Origin: Nocardiopsis sp. CC223A
GTDB lineage: Bacteria; Actinomycetota; Actinomycetes; Streptosporangiales; Streptosporangiaceae
NCBI RefSeq assembly: GCF_030766825.1
Contig: NZ_JASFDV010000038.1
Span: forward strand, 1-60,011
Length of the DNA stretch: 60,011 bases
Direction: 5' to 3'
The position numbers were made by a program, and so were the translations under genes. The stretch's first letter is position 1. Every line of letters starts with the position of its first letter. The notes below the pieces were generated by a model. It was given only the letters and a program-made list of their open reading frames with translations, was not told where the DNA came from and did not search any database. This document shows positions 44,634 through 54,300 of the stretch, one piece after another.

Positions 44634-46079
44634 GTGGCAGCACCGCAGAACTACCTCGCGGTCATCAAAGTCGTCGGTATCGGCGGCGGCGGTGTCAACG
44701 CCGTCAACCGAATGATCGAAGAGGGGCTCAAGGGCGTCGAGTTCATCGCGATCAATACCGATGCCCAGGCGCTGCTGATGAGTGACGCCGACGTCAAGCT
44801 GGACGTCGGCCGTGAACTCACCCGCGGCCTGGGAGCCGGAGCCAACCCCGACGTCGGCCGCAAGGCCGCCGAGGACCACCGGGAGGAGATCGAGGAGGTC
44901 CTCAAGGGGGCCGACATGGTCTTCGTCACCGCCGGGGAGGGCGGTGGCACCGGTACCGGCGGCGCACCCGTGGTCGCCAACATCGCCCGATCCCTGGGGG
45001 CCCTCACCATCGGTGTGGTCACCCGCCCCTTCGGTTTCGAGGGCAAGCGGCGCGCCACCCAGGCCGAGTCGGGGATAGCGATGCTCCGTGAGGAGGTCGA
45101 CACACTCATCGTGATCCCCAACGACCGGCTGCTCTCCATCTCCGACCGGCAGGTCAGTGTCCTGGACGCCTTCAAGGCGGCCGACCAGGTGCTGCTCTCC
45201 GGTGTCCAGGGCATCACCGACCTGATCACCACGCCCGGCCTCATCAACCTGGACTTCGCCGACGTCAAGTCGGTCATGTCCGGTGCCGGGTCCGCGCTCA
45301 TGGGCATCGGCTCGGCGCGCGGCGACGACCGGGCGGTGGCCGCCGCGGAGATGGCCATCTCGTCCCCGCTGCTGGAGGCCAGCATCGACGGCGCCCACGG
45401 CGTCCTGCTGTCCATCCAGGGCGGATCGGACCTGGGACTGTTCGAGATCAACGAGGCGGCCCAGCTCGTCTCCAACTCGGCGGCCCCCGAGGCCAACATC
45501 ATCTTCGGCGCCGTCATCGACGACGCCCTGGGCGACGAGGTCCGGGTGACCGTCATCGCCGCGGGCTTCGACGAGCCCGAGGTCACCGGGCCCACGCTGC
45601 ACCGGCGCGAGCCGGTGGACCCTCCTAAGGCCGTCGCCCCCACTGCGGGCGCCGCGACCGGCGGACCGGGGGCGTCCACGACCCCCGCCGCGGACGCGAG
45701 CGGGGCGTCGGCCGAGAAACTGCCGTGGCTCGGCGGCCGGCACAGCGCCGAGCCGGCCCGTACGCAGCAGACCCCGCCGCCGGCCCACTGGGACCCGGCC
45801 CCGGCGGCCCCCGCGGCCCCGGCCGAGCCCGAGCCGGTCGCCGCGACCGAGCCCGAGCCGCAGCCGGAGCCGCAGGCCCCGGACCACGACCGGTTCGCCG
45901 AGGCCGACCCGGCCGAGCCCGAGCCGGCCCCGGTCCGGGAGGAGCCCGCCGAGGAGCCCCGGCCCGTCCAGGTGGTCTCGGAGTCGGTCGCCGAACGGCG
46001 CGCCGACGTTCCCACGCCCCGGCGCCGGGTCGTGTTCGAGGAGCCGGACGACCTGGACATCCCCGACTTCCTGAAGTAG
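44634..46079 (+). CDS. ftsZ: cell division GTPase FtsZ
   Basis: A 481-residue tubulin-like GTPase forming the Z ring. GTP loops: [27 protein letters not shown], and the tubulin signature [14 protein letters not shown]7 loop [15 protein letters not shown]. After the core (about 1-315) come a Pro/Glu/Ala-rich linker of about 155 residues and the C-terminal peptide [10 protein letters not shown] (472-481), the docking site for SepF in actinobacteria. GTG 44634 gives the typical [13 protein letters not shown] start; in-frame ATG 44610 would add eight residues. FtsA is absent, as usual. Confidence 0.97.
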   Translation: MAAPQNYLAVIKVVGIGGGGVNAVNRMIEEGLKGVEFIAINTDAQALLMSDADVKLDVGRELTRGLGAGANPDVGRKAAEDHREEIEEVLKGADMVFVTAGEGGGTGTGGAPVVANIARSLGALTIGVVTRPFGFEGKRRATQAESGIAMLREEVDTLIVIPNDRLLSISDRQVSVLDAFKAADQVLLSGVQGITDLITTPGLINLDFADVKSVMSGAGSALMGIGSARGDDRAVAAAEMAISSPLLEASIDGAHGVLLSIQGGSDLGLFEINEAAQLVSNSAAPEANIIFGAVIDDALGDEVRVTVIAAGFDEPEVTGPTLHRREPVDPPKAVAPTAGAATGGPGASTTPAADASGASAEKLPWLGGRHSAEPARTQQTPPPAHWDPAPAAPAAPAEPEPVAATEPEPQPEPQAPDHDRFAEADPAEPEPAPVREEPAEEPRPVQVVSESVAERRADVPTPRRRVVFEEPDDLDIPDFLK

Positions 46080-46212
46080 CGCGCACCGGCACCCCGGTAC
46101 CATCGACGTGTCAGCGGCCCCGACCCGGGTGGGCGGGGCCGTCGCCGCTCCGGGGGTCCGGCGCCCACCGCGCCGTCCCGACCGGGCCGAGGGAAGGACA
46201 GCGGTCACAGGG

Positions 46213-46938
46213 ATGGGCATCATCGTCGACCTCGGGCACGGGGTCCGTGCCGCCGTCACCGAACGCCACGGCGGGACCAGCTCCCCGCCCTATGACTCGC
46301 TCAACATGGGCCTGGGCTCGGGGGACGACCGGGAGGCGGTCCTGGCCAACCGGCGCATCGCCGCACGGAACCTCGGTTTCGACGCCGACCGCGTCGTCTG
46401 GATGAACCAGGTGCACAGCGCCGACGTCCTGGTCGCCGACGCCCCCGGCGGGGCCGGGACCTGCGACGGCGTCGTCACCACCACCCCCGGCCTGGTCCTG
46501 GCCTCCCTGTCCGCCGACTGCCTGCCCGTCCTGGCCGCCGACGGCGAACGCGGCGTCCTGGGCGCCGCCCACTCCGGCCGCCTGGGCACCGCGCACGGCG
46601 TGGCCGGGAACCTCATCGCGGCCATGGCCGACCGCGGCGCCCGCCCCGAGAGCACCACCGTTCTCCTGGGCCCCGCCATCTGCGGCAAGTGCTACGAGGT
46701 CCCGGCCGAACTCCGGGACGAGACCGCCCGCGACACCCCCGAGGCCGCCTCCACCACCCGGCAGGGCACCCCCGGGGTGGACATGGTCGCCGCCGTCACC
46801 GCCCAGCTGCGCCGCGCCGGGGTCACCGACATCCGGGCCGACGGCCGCTGCACCCTGGAGACACCCGAACTGTTCTCGCACCGGGGCGGCGCCCCCACCG
46901 GACGGTTCGCGTCGTTCATCTGGCACGAACAGGACTGA
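46213..46938 (+). CDS. pgeF: PgeF/YfiH-family laccase-domain protein
   Basis: A 241-residue multicopper-oxidase-like (YfiH) protein. Family members act as purine nucleoside phosphorylases and, in E. coli, edit peptidoglycan precursors that wrongly carry L-Ser. Metal and catalytic residues: NQVHSADVLVAD (His), SLSADCLPVLAADG (Cys), GAAHSGRLGTAHG (His), and GPAICGKCYEVP. The normally conserved AHAGWRG is AHSGRLG here. It follows ftsZ by 133 nt, an arrangement conserved in actinobacteria. Confidence 0.9.
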   Translation: MGIIVDLGHGVRAAVTERHGGTSSPPYDSLNMGLGSGDDREAVLANRRIAARNLGFDADRVVWMNQVHSADVLVADAPGGAGTCDGVVTTTPGLVLASLSADCLPVLAADGERGVLGAAHSGRLGTAHGVAGNLIAAMADRGARPESTTVLLGPAICGKCYEVPAELRDETARDTPEAASTTRQGTPGVDMVAAVTAQLRRAGVTDIRADGRCTLETPELFSHRGGAPTGRFASFIWHEQD

Positions 46939-46989
46939 ACCGGTCCGGACCGCACGGACCGGCGCCACCGAGAGATGGATGAGGACGAC

Positions 46990-47715
46990 GTGTCACACGA
47001 CCCGGCCCGCGTCGAGCGGATCAAGGAGAACCTCGCGGCGGCCCGCGCCCGCATCGAGGCGGCCTGCCACAAGGCCGACCGGGACCCCGCGGAGGTGTCC
47101 CTGATCGCGGTCACCAAGACCCGCCCCGCCGAGGACGTGCGCATCCTGGCCTCCCTGGGACTGTCCGACGTGGGGGAGAACCGCGACCAGGAGGCCGCGC
47201 CCAAGGCCGCCGCCACCGCGGACCTCGATCTGACCTGGCACTTCATCGGCCAGTTGCAGACCAACAAGGCCAAGTCGGTGGCCGCCTACGCCGACGTCGT
47301 CCACTCGGTGGACCGGGCCAGGCTGGCCCGCGCGCTGGGCGACCGGGCCGCGGCCGCCGAACGCCGCCTCACCTGCCTGGTCCAGGTCAACCTCGACGAC
47401 GACTCGCAGGCGGGTGTGCTGGGTCCGCGCGGCGGGGTCGATCCCGCCGACGCGGTGGAGCTGGCCGCCCGGATCGACGGGCACGAGGCGCTCGAACTCG
47501 GCGGTGTGATGGCCGTGGCACCCCGGGAGGGTGATCCTTATGCGGCTTTCGGTCGTCTTTATGAGGTCGCGTGTCTCATTCGTGATCGTTATCCTCGGGC
47601 CACGATGGTCTCCGCGGGTATGAGCGGGGACCTGGAGGCCGCGATCGAACGTGGCGCGACACACCTTCGGCTCGGTGCGGCGTTGCTCGGCGATCGCGGA
47701 CCGATCGTGGGGTAA
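46990..47715 (+). CDS. YggS/PROSC-family PLP homeostasis protein
   Basis: A 241-residue alanine-racemase-fold protein that binds pyridoxal phosphate without known catalytic activity and balances cellular PLP and amino acids. The PLP lysine is in SLIAVTKTRPAEDV; other blocks are VGENRDQEAAPKA, WHFIGQLQTNKAK, VHSVDRARLARAL and SAGMSGDLEAAIERGATHLR. GTG 46990 is chosen since GATGAGG precedes it; ATG 46975 adds five residues. From about 47528 to 47590 the codons change sharply to T-ending ones (GGT GAT CCT TAT), unlike the rest of the gene. Confidence 0.93.
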   Translation: MSHDPARVERIKENLAAARARIEAACHKADRDPAEVSLIAVTKTRPAEDVRILASLGLSDVGENRDQEAAPKAAATADLDLTWHFIGQLQTNKAKSVAAYADVVHSVDRARLARALGDRAAAAERRLTCLVQVNLDDDSQAGVLGPRGGVDPADAVELAARIDGHEALELGGVMAVAPREGDPYAAFGRLYEVACLIRDRYPRATMVSAGMSGDLEAAIERGATHLRLGAALLGDRGPIVG

Positions 47716-47850
47716 TGTCCCCACATAGACCTTGGAACCCGTCTGTGGAGTTCGCCCGAAAGGGCGGCGCACCCCGTTGCACTAGGGAAGACGGGGCGGT
47801 ACGGAGGAGTCGGCTGCGGTGCAGGCCGCGGGGACGACGGAGGACATGAG

Positions 47851-48381
47851 ATGGCCGGCGCGATGCGCAAGATGGCGGTCTACCTCGGCCTCGTGGAGGA
47901 CGACCGTTACGATCACCGTTATGCGGACGAATATGATGAGTTCGACGATTTCGACGAGGGCGTGGAGGAGCACCGCGAAAGCGGCGCCGACTCCCCGCGC
48001 GGCGAGGGAACACGGGGCGAGGACGTGAACGACACCGGCGACCACTCGGGCACGGGTGAACGGCGCGGTGGCACGACCACGACCTCTGCCTCCACCGCCG
48101 ACCTCGCGAGGATCACCACGCTCCATCCGCGCACGTACAACGAGGCGCGTACGATCGGAGAGCACTTCCGGGAGGGTACGCCGGTGATCATGAACCTGAC
48201 CGAGATGGTCGACAGCGACGCCAAGCGTCTGGTCGACTTCGCGGCTGGTCTGATCTTCGGTCTGCATGGCAGTATCGAACGCGTGACCAACAAGGTGTTC
48301 CTACTGTCCCCGGCCAACGTCGAGGTGACCGCGGAAGACAAGGCGCGGATCGCTGAGCGAGGGTTCTTCAATCAGAGCTAG
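47851..48381 (+). CDS. sepF: cell division protein SepF
   Basis: A 176-residue FtsZ membrane anchor used in actinobacteria in place of FtsA. The N-terminal [17 protein letters not shown] is the membrane-binding amphipathic helix; a 75-residue acidic, disordered linker follows; the C-terminal SepF domain (about 85-170) has [36 protein letters not shown] and the dimer region [25 protein letters not shown] is about 8 nt before the ATG. The preceding 135 nt hold no other gene. Confidence 0.96.
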   Translation: MAGAMRKMAVYLGLVEDDRYDHRYADEYDEFDDFDEGVEEHRESGADSPRGEGTRGEDVNDTGDHSGTGERRGGTTTTSASTADLARITTLHPRTYNEARTIGEHFREGTPVIMNLTEMVDSDAKRLVDFAAGLIFGLHGSIERVTNKVFLLSPANVEVTAEDKARIAERGFFNQS

Positions 48382-48418
48382 ACCATCAGATTTGTCCAGA
48401 GATTGGGTCGATTAGACC

Positions 48419-48718
48419 GTGAGTATCGTCCTGTCCGTGCTGGTCATCGCGTTGCGGTTGTACGTTTTCGTGCTGCTCGCGCGTGTCGTGCTGGAGATGG
48501 TGCAGTCCTTCTCCAGGGACTGGCGCCCCTCGGGGTTCCTGCTCGTGATCGCCGAGATCGTGTACACGCTCACCGACCCACCGCTGCGTTTCCTGCGCAG
48601 GTTCATCAAGCCCGTCCGGCTCGGCAGCATCGCGCTCGACCTGAGCGTCCTGGTGCTGTTCCTGGGCTTGTCGATCGCTGCGAGCCTTCTGGGAAGCCTG
48701 GCGCTCTCGGTCGCCTAG
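48419..48718 (+). CDS. YggT-family membrane protein
   Basis: A 99-residue membrane protein with two hydrophobic segments (about 2-24 and 70-96) and the YggT signature YTLTDPPLRFLRRFIKPV between them. The family is linked to division and osmotic tolerance and lies beside sepF in many Gram-positive genomes, but its mechanism is unknown. The GTG start is 37 nt after sepF. A hairpin follows the stop. Confidence 0.93.
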   Translation: MSIVLSVLVIALRLYVFVLLARVVLEMVQSFSRDWRPSGFLLVIAEIVYTLTDPPLRFLRRFIKPVRLGSIALDLSVLVLFLGLSIAASLLGSLALSVA

Positions 48719-48727
48719 AGCAAGGGA

Positions 48728-48751
48728 CGGGGGCGAAAAAAGTCGCCCCCG
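48728..48751 (+). terminator. terminator after yggT
   Basis: A 9-bp stem CGGGGGCGA / TCGCCCCCG with an AAAAAG loop begins 10 nt after the yggT stop and is followed by ATTCCGTTATGTGG, a moderately T-rich tail. Confidence 0.75.
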
Positions 48752-48783
48752 ATTCCGTTATGTGGTCTTGGTCATGATCCGGA

Positions 48784-48811
48784 TTGCCGTAAGGTCACGA
48801 TCAGGTAGCGT
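48784..48811 (+). promoter_or_regulatory. divIVA promoter
   Basis: TTGCCG (48784-48789) and TAGCGT (48806-48811) are 16 bp apart and lie after the yggT terminator, so divIVA probably starts its own transcript near 48820. Confidence 0.65.
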
Positions 48812-48849
48812 CCCTACGGATGGACTCCAAGCGCGCCAAGGAGACGAAG

Positions 48850-49698
48850 ATGCCGCTGACACCCGCTGATGTGCGGAACAAGCAGTTCAGCACGACCCGG
48901 CTCCGGCCGGGCTACGACGAAGAAGAGGTCGATGCCTTTCTCGACGAGGTCGAGTCCGAGCTGGACCGGCTGATCCAGGAGAACGAGGAACTGCGCGGCA
49001 AGCTCGCCGAGTGCCTGCGCGGCAAGGTGCCCAACGCCGGGATGCAGGACTTCCAGCAGCCCCAGGAGCAGCCCGAGCCGCCCCGCCCCGAGCCCGTTCA
49101 GCCGCCGCAGGCCGTCGTCGAGCCCCAGCCTCCGGCGCCCGCTCCCATGCACATGGGCATGGGCGGCGAGGAGAACATGGACACGGCGGCCCGCGTCCTG
49201 GCCCTGGCCCAGCAGACCGCCGACCAGGCCATCTCCGACGCCCGCCGCGAGGCCGACGAGACCCTGGGCCGCGCCCGCCACGAGTCCGAGGACATCCTCG
49301 GCAAGGCCCGCCGCCAGGCGGAGCAGATCATCGGTGAGGCCCGCGTCCGCTCGGAGAACCTCGACCGGGACGCCCAGGAGCGCCACCGCCAGGTCATGGG
49401 CAGCCTCGTCCAGCAGCGCGAGGAACTGGAGCACAAGGTCAACGTGCTCAAGGACTTCGAGCGCGAGTACCGCAGCCGCCTGAAGGACTACTTCGAGCGC
49501 CAGCTGCGCGAGCTGGAGGAGGGCGCGGGCATCGAGCAGCCGAACCCGAACACCACGGGCGGCTTCCAGACGATGGCCCCGCCGACCGGACCCACCCCGG
49601 CGCTACAGCACGGCCCCGGCGGCAACCCCTTCGGCCAGCCCGAGCCCGTCCAGCACGGCGGTTTCCACCCGGGCGAGGCCCCGCACGAGCGCCGCTGA
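48850..49698 (+). CDS. divIVA: polar growth protein DivIVA (Wag31)
   Basis: A 282-residue coiled-coil protein that recognises curved membrane and recruits the elongation machinery to cell poles. The conserved N-terminal domain MPLTPADVRNKQFSTTRL, with GYDEEEVDAFLDEVE, is followed by a Pro/Gln-rich linker (about 65-110) and long coiled coils (115-230) with repeated Ala/Arg/Glu heptads. The C-terminal 50 residues are Gly/Pro-rich. ATG 48850 is chosen for its AAGGAG at 8 nt and canonical start; ATG 48820 in the same frame would add ten residues. Confidence 0.96.
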   Translation: MPLTPADVRNKQFSTTRLRPGYDEEEVDAFLDEVESELDRLIQENEELRGKLAECLRGKVPNAGMQDFQQPQEQPEPPRPEPVQPPQAVVEPQPPAPAPMHMGMGGEENMDTAARVLALAQQTADQAISDARREADETLGRARHESEDILGKARRQAEQIIGEARVRSENLDRDAQERHRQVMGSLVQQREELEHKVNVLKDFEREYRSRLKDYFERQLRELEEGAGIEQPNPNTTGGFQTMAPPTGPTPALQHGPGGNPFGQPEPVQHGGFHPGEAPHERR

Positions 49699-49762
49699 CC
49701 CCGGTCGGCGGTAGGCTCCACAACTGAAGACTCCGGCAACGTGTAAAGGTCCTGGTCGACCC

Positions 49763-51316
49763 GTGATCCTCAGCGTCCTCGCATCCGTCGCGGTGCTGGC
49801 GGCCATCGCCGTCATCGTGGCAGCCCTGGTGTTCGCCGAGACCACCCTGGTGTTCATCGCCCTGGGGTTGGCCGCCGTGAGCGTGCTGCTCCTGGTGGGC
49901 GCGCTCATCCAGGGGAGGACCGGAGCGGATCGAACGGACGGTTTGGGGAAGTCGTCCGTTCCCGCGGCCGTGCACACGACGCCGGAGCACCACTCCGGGC
50001 GCGTACCCGCACCGGCTCCCGAGCCGGTGCGGGAACCCCGCGCCTGGGCCGAGGACTCCGGACCGGGGGAGCCGGAGTACGATCTGCCGCGCTGGCAGAC
50101 GCCCACGGCCCGGGAGTGGCCGGAACCGGACACGGCGGCGCCTGCCCCCGCCCCGTCGGTACCACCCGCGGTCGAGCACGGCTCCCGCGCAGAGGAGACA
50201 CCCGCCCCCGAGGACTCCTGGTTCACCCACCGACCATTCGAGGACGTTCCGGACCGGACCCCCGGTCCGGCCGCCGCAGAGCCCGCCGAACCCGCCGCCG
50301 CGGAGCCGGAGGCCGACGGGGCCGGGCCCGCGTGGTCCGCCCGGACCGAGGACCCCTCCGCTTCCGCCGCCGGGTCCGAGGACACCGACGAGGACGAGAC
50401 GGAGCCCGCCCGGCCCGCCGGGCATGAGGCCGCCCGGACCGGGGACCCGGCGGACACCGAGGAGACGGCGCGGGCCGTCGAGGGCGACGGGGCAGAGCTC
50501 TCCTGGTTCGCCCGGCGCGAGGCCGAGCAGGACACCGCGCAGGAGGACGACGCGGCCGACGCCCGGCTCTCCTGGTTCGACCGGCCCGAGGCCCCCGACG
50601 ACGCGCCCGCGCCGGAGACCGGCGCCGCAGGCACCGGGACCGACGACGACGTACCGGTCGAGGGCCGGGACGGCGAGGACGCCGACGCCCCCGGGACCGA
50701 CGACGGGACCGCACGGGTCTCGGCGGAGCCCGAGGCACAGGAGGCCGGTGAGACCGCCGAGGTACCCGACGCGAGTGAGGCCACCGCGGCCGATGACACC
50801 GGTGCGGACGCTCCGGACGGCACCGGGGACGCCGAGACGGCCGGGAGACCCGGGCCCGCCGGGAAGGACGACGTTCCGGCCGCGGCGGACTCCCGCCCCG
50901 CGGACACCGACGGTCCCGACGACGACGGCACCGGGGACGCCGGGCCCGCCGGGAAGGACGACGTTCCGGCCGCGGCGGACATCCGCCCCGCGGACACCGA
51001 CGGTCCCGACGACGACGGCACCGGGGACGCCGGGCCCGCCGGGAAGGACGACGTTCCGGCCGCGGCGGACATCCGCCCCGCGGACACCGACGGTCCCGAC
51101 GACACCGAGGAGCCCGCGGACGAGGGCGGGGAGGACGACGGCTCCCGGCCGACCGGCGGGGACGGCCCCGGGGAGTCCGCCGCCGCGGAGCCCAAGCCCT
51201 TCTCCTACAGCATCCCGCAGCGCGTCGAGGACCCCGACACCACGACCGCGTTCTCCTACCGCAAGCCCGGGGAACCCGGGGACCCGGACGCCACGGCGGC
51301 CTTCACCCGCGACTGA
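49763..51316 (+). CDS. uncharacterised acidic membrane protein with tandem repeats
   Basis: A 517-residue protein I do not recognise. Two adjacent transmembrane segments (about 3-25 and 29-50) anchor a very acidic, disordered tail. Three short SWF motifs sit in acidic surroundings: DSWFTHRP (residue 152), LSWFARRE (247), LSWFDRPE (270). Residues 364-447 contain 2.8 copies of a 30-residue unit starting GPAGKDDVPAAAD. The end has paired motifs DPDTTTAFSYR and DPDATAAFTRD. It follows divIVA by 64 nt with TAGGCT (49712-49717) as a possible -10 box; the ribosome site is weak. Position suggests a polar-growth or envelope role, but this is speculation. Confidence 0.75.
   Translation: MILSVLASVAVLAAIAVIVAALVFAETTLVFIALGLAAVSVLLLVGALIQGRTGADRTDGLGKSSVPAAVHTTPEHHSGRVPAPAPEPVREPRAWAEDSGPGEPEYDLPRWQTPTAREWPEPDTAAPAPAPSVPPAVEHGSRAEETPAPEDSWFTHRPFEDVPDRTPGPAAAEPAEPAAAEPEADGAGPAWSARTEDPSASAAGSEDTDEDETEPARPAGHEAARTGDPADTEETARAVEGDGAELSWFARREAEQDTAQEDDAADARLSWFDRPEAPDDAPAPETGAAGTGTDDDVPVEGRDGEDADAPGTDDGTARVSAEPEAQEAGETAEVPDASEATAADDTGADAPDGTGDAETAGRPGPAGKDDVPAAADSRPADTDGPDDDGTGDAGPAGKDDVPAAADIRPADTDGPDDDGTGDAGPAGKDDVPAAADIRPADTDGPDDTEEPADEGGEDDGSRPTGGDGPGESAAAEPKPFSYSIPQRVEDPDTTTAFSYRKPGEPGDPDATAAFTRD
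50852..51103 (+). repeat. 90-bp coding tandem repeat, 2.8 copies
   Basis: Copies start at 50852, 50942 and 51032, the last being 72 nt. Copies 2 and 3 are identical over the shared part; copy 1 differs by two adjacent bases (TC to AT, Ser to Ile). Near identity at synonymous sites implies recent expansion or ongoing homogenisation. Confidence 0.95.
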
Positions 51317-51329
51317 CACCCGGCGACGA

Positions 51330-51365
51330 CGACGGGCGCCGCCCCACCGGGGGCGGCGCCCGTCG
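51330..51365. terminator. 16-bp hairpin between convergent genes
   Basis: A perfect 16-bp stem (51330-51345 with 51350-51365) with an ACCG loop fills most of the 56 nt between the acidic protein stop and the ileS stop. It probably terminates both; neither side has a strong U tract. Confidence 0.75.
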
Positions 51366-51372
51366 CGTTCGC

Positions 51373-54300
51373 TCAGGCCTTGCGGAAGCCGAAGGCCACC
51401 CCGAACTCCTCCGACTCGGTGCGGTGCAGGTCCGCGCCGATCTCGCCCGCGGCGAACGCGTCCGCCAGCACCTCACCGGCGATGGTCGCGGCGTGCTCGT
51501 CCAGCGCCAGCGCGGTGGTCTCGTCGGTGACCGCCCACCACACGTGGATGCGGTCCGACACCTCCAGGCCGCTCTGCTTGCGGGCCTCCTGGAGCATGCG
51601 CACCATCTCGCGGGCCAGCCCGGCCCGGCGCAGCTCCGGCGTCAGCTCCAGGTCCAGCGCCACGGTCTCGCCCGCCCCCGAGGCGACCGCCCAGCCCTCG
51701 CGCGGCTGCTCGGTGACCAGCACCTCGTCGGCGCTGACCTCCACCGGCTCGTCCTCGACCCGGACCTGCGCCCACCCGGTGTCGCGCACCTGGCGCACCA
51801 GCTCCGCCGGGTCCGCCGCCTCGATCGCCTTGGCGACCAGCGGGGTCCGCTTGGCGAACCGCTTGCCCAGCGCCCGGAAGTTCGGCTTGACCAGGTAGTC
51901 CACCAGGTCGCCGCCCACCGTCGACAGCGACTCCAGCGATGCCACGTTCAGCTCGTCGGCGATCTGGTCCCGCAGCTGCGCGGGCAGGTCCGCGAACCCG
52001 GCGGCGCCCACCAGGGCCCGCGCCAGCGGCTGGCGGGTGCGCAGCGCCGAGTCCACCCGGGCCGAGCGGCCCAGCTCCACCAGGCGGCGGGTCAGCGCCA
52101 TGTGCGCCGACAGCTCCGGGTCGATCAGGTCCTCGCGGACCTCGGGCCACGACGCCAGGTGCACCGACTCCGGGGCGTCCGGCCGGCGCAGCGCCGTCCA
52201 CACGTGGTCGGTCAGGAACGGCACCACCGGCGCCATCAGCAGCGTCACGGTCTCCAGGGCCTCGAACAGCGTCGCGAACGCCGCAGTGCCCTCGGGGGTG
52301 TCCGCACCGCCCCAGAACCGGCGGCGCGACCGGCGCACGTACCAGTTCGAGATGTCGTCGACGAACGCCGTCAGGCGGCGGCCCGCCGCCGTCGTGTCGA
52401 AGGCGTCCAGGGCCTCGGTGACGTCGCGGACGACCTCGTTGAGCTCCGACAGGAGCCACCGGTCCAGCAGCGGCCGGTCCTGCGGCGCCGGTGCGTCGGC
52501 CAGCCGGGAGTGGTCCCAGCCCGCACCCGCGTTGGCGTACAGGGTGAAGAACGACACGGTGCTGTAGTACGTCAGCAGCACCTTGCGGACGATCTCCTCC
52601 AGCGCCGCGTGCCCCACCCGGCGGGCCGTCCACGGCGAACCGCTGGCCAGCATGAACCACCGCAGCGCGTCGGCGCCGTGCCGGTCCATCACCGGGATGG
52701 GCTCCATGACGTTGCCCAGGTGCTTGCTCATCTTGCGGCCGTCCTCGGCGAGGATGTGGCCGAGCACCACCACGTTCTCGAACGCGTTGCGGTCGTGCAC
52801 CAGCGTGTTGACCGCCAGCAGCGAGTAGAACCAGCCGCGGGTCTGGTCGATCGCCTCGGAGATGTACTGCGCCGGGAAGTTCTCCCCGAACACCTCCGCG
52901 TTGACGTGCGGCGCGCCCCACTGGGCGAACGGCATCGACCCCGAGTCGAACCAGGCGTCGATCACCTCGGGCACCCGCCGGGCCACCCGCTGCTCCTCGG
53001 GCAGGGACGGGTCGGCGTCCGGGTCGGGGATGACGATGTCGTCCACGAACGGCCGGTGCGGGTCGAGGTTCGACAGGTCCTGCCCGCTGAGCTCGCCCAG
53101 CTCCGCCAGCGAGCCCACGCAGATCTGCCGCCCGTCGGGGAACTCCCAGACCGGCAGCGGCGTGCCCCAGTAGCGGTTGCGCGACAGCGCCCAGTCGACG
53201 TTGTTGCGCAGCCACTCGCCGAAGCGGCCCTCCTTGACGTTCTCCGGCACCCAGTTGGTGGCCTGGTTCTGCGCCAGCAGCTCGTCCTTGACCGCGGTGG
53301 TGCGGATGTACCAGGACGGCACCGCGTAGTACAGCAGCGCCGTGTGGCAGCGCCAGCAGTGCGGGTAGGAGTGCTCGTAGCTCAGGTGCCGGAACAGCAG
53401 GCCCCGGTCCTTGAGGTCGCGCACCAGCGTCTTGTCGGCGTCCTTGAAGAACACCCCGCCGACCAGGTCCAGGTCGGCCTCGAAGGTGCCGTCCGGGCGG
53501 ACCGGGTTGACCAGCGGCAGCCCGTAGGCGCGGCACACCGCCATGTCGTCGGCGCCGAACGCGGGCGACTGGTGCACCAGGCCGGTGCCGTCCTCGACGG
53601 TGACGTAGTCGGCGAGCACCACGTAGTGGGCCGGCTCGTCGAACTCCACCAGGCCGAAGGGGCGCTGGTAGGTCCACCGCTCCATCTCGTCGCCCTCGAA
53701 GGACTCCCCGGTCAGCTCCCAGCCCTCGCCCAGGACCTTCTCGAACAGCGGCCGCGCCAGCACCAGCCGCTCGTTCCCGTCGGTGGCCACCACGTACTCC
53801 ACGTCGGGGTGGACCGCCACCGCCGTGTTGGACACCAGGGTCCACGGGGTGGTCGTCCACACCAGCAGGGAGGTGGGGTGCTCGGGGGAGGCCAGCGGCC
53901 CCGACGTCACCGGGAAGCGCACGTACACCGACGGGTCGGTGACGGTCTCGTAGCCCTGGGCCAGCTCGTGGTCGGACAGGGTGGTGCCGCAGCGCGGGCA
54001 GTAGGGGCTGATCCGGAAGTCGCGGACCAGCAGGCCCTTCTCCCAGATCTGCTTGAGCGCCCACCACACCGACTCCACGTACTGGGGGTCCATGGTGCGG
54101 TAGGCGTCGTCCATGTTCACCCAGTAGCCCATGCGCTCGGTCATCGCGGTGAACGCGTCGACGTTGCGGAGCACGGACTCGCGGCAGCGGGCGTTGAACT
54201 CGGCGATGCCGAAGGACTCGATGTCCTTCTTGCCGGACAGGCCCAGCTCCTTCTCCACGGCCACCTCGACGGGCAGGCCGTGGCAGTCCCACCCGGCCTT

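Noticed and set aside
43373..46079. ftsA between ftsQ and ftsZ
   Set aside because: The 493-nt gap has no actin-like gene; absence of ftsA is normal for actinobacteria, with SepF present at 47851.
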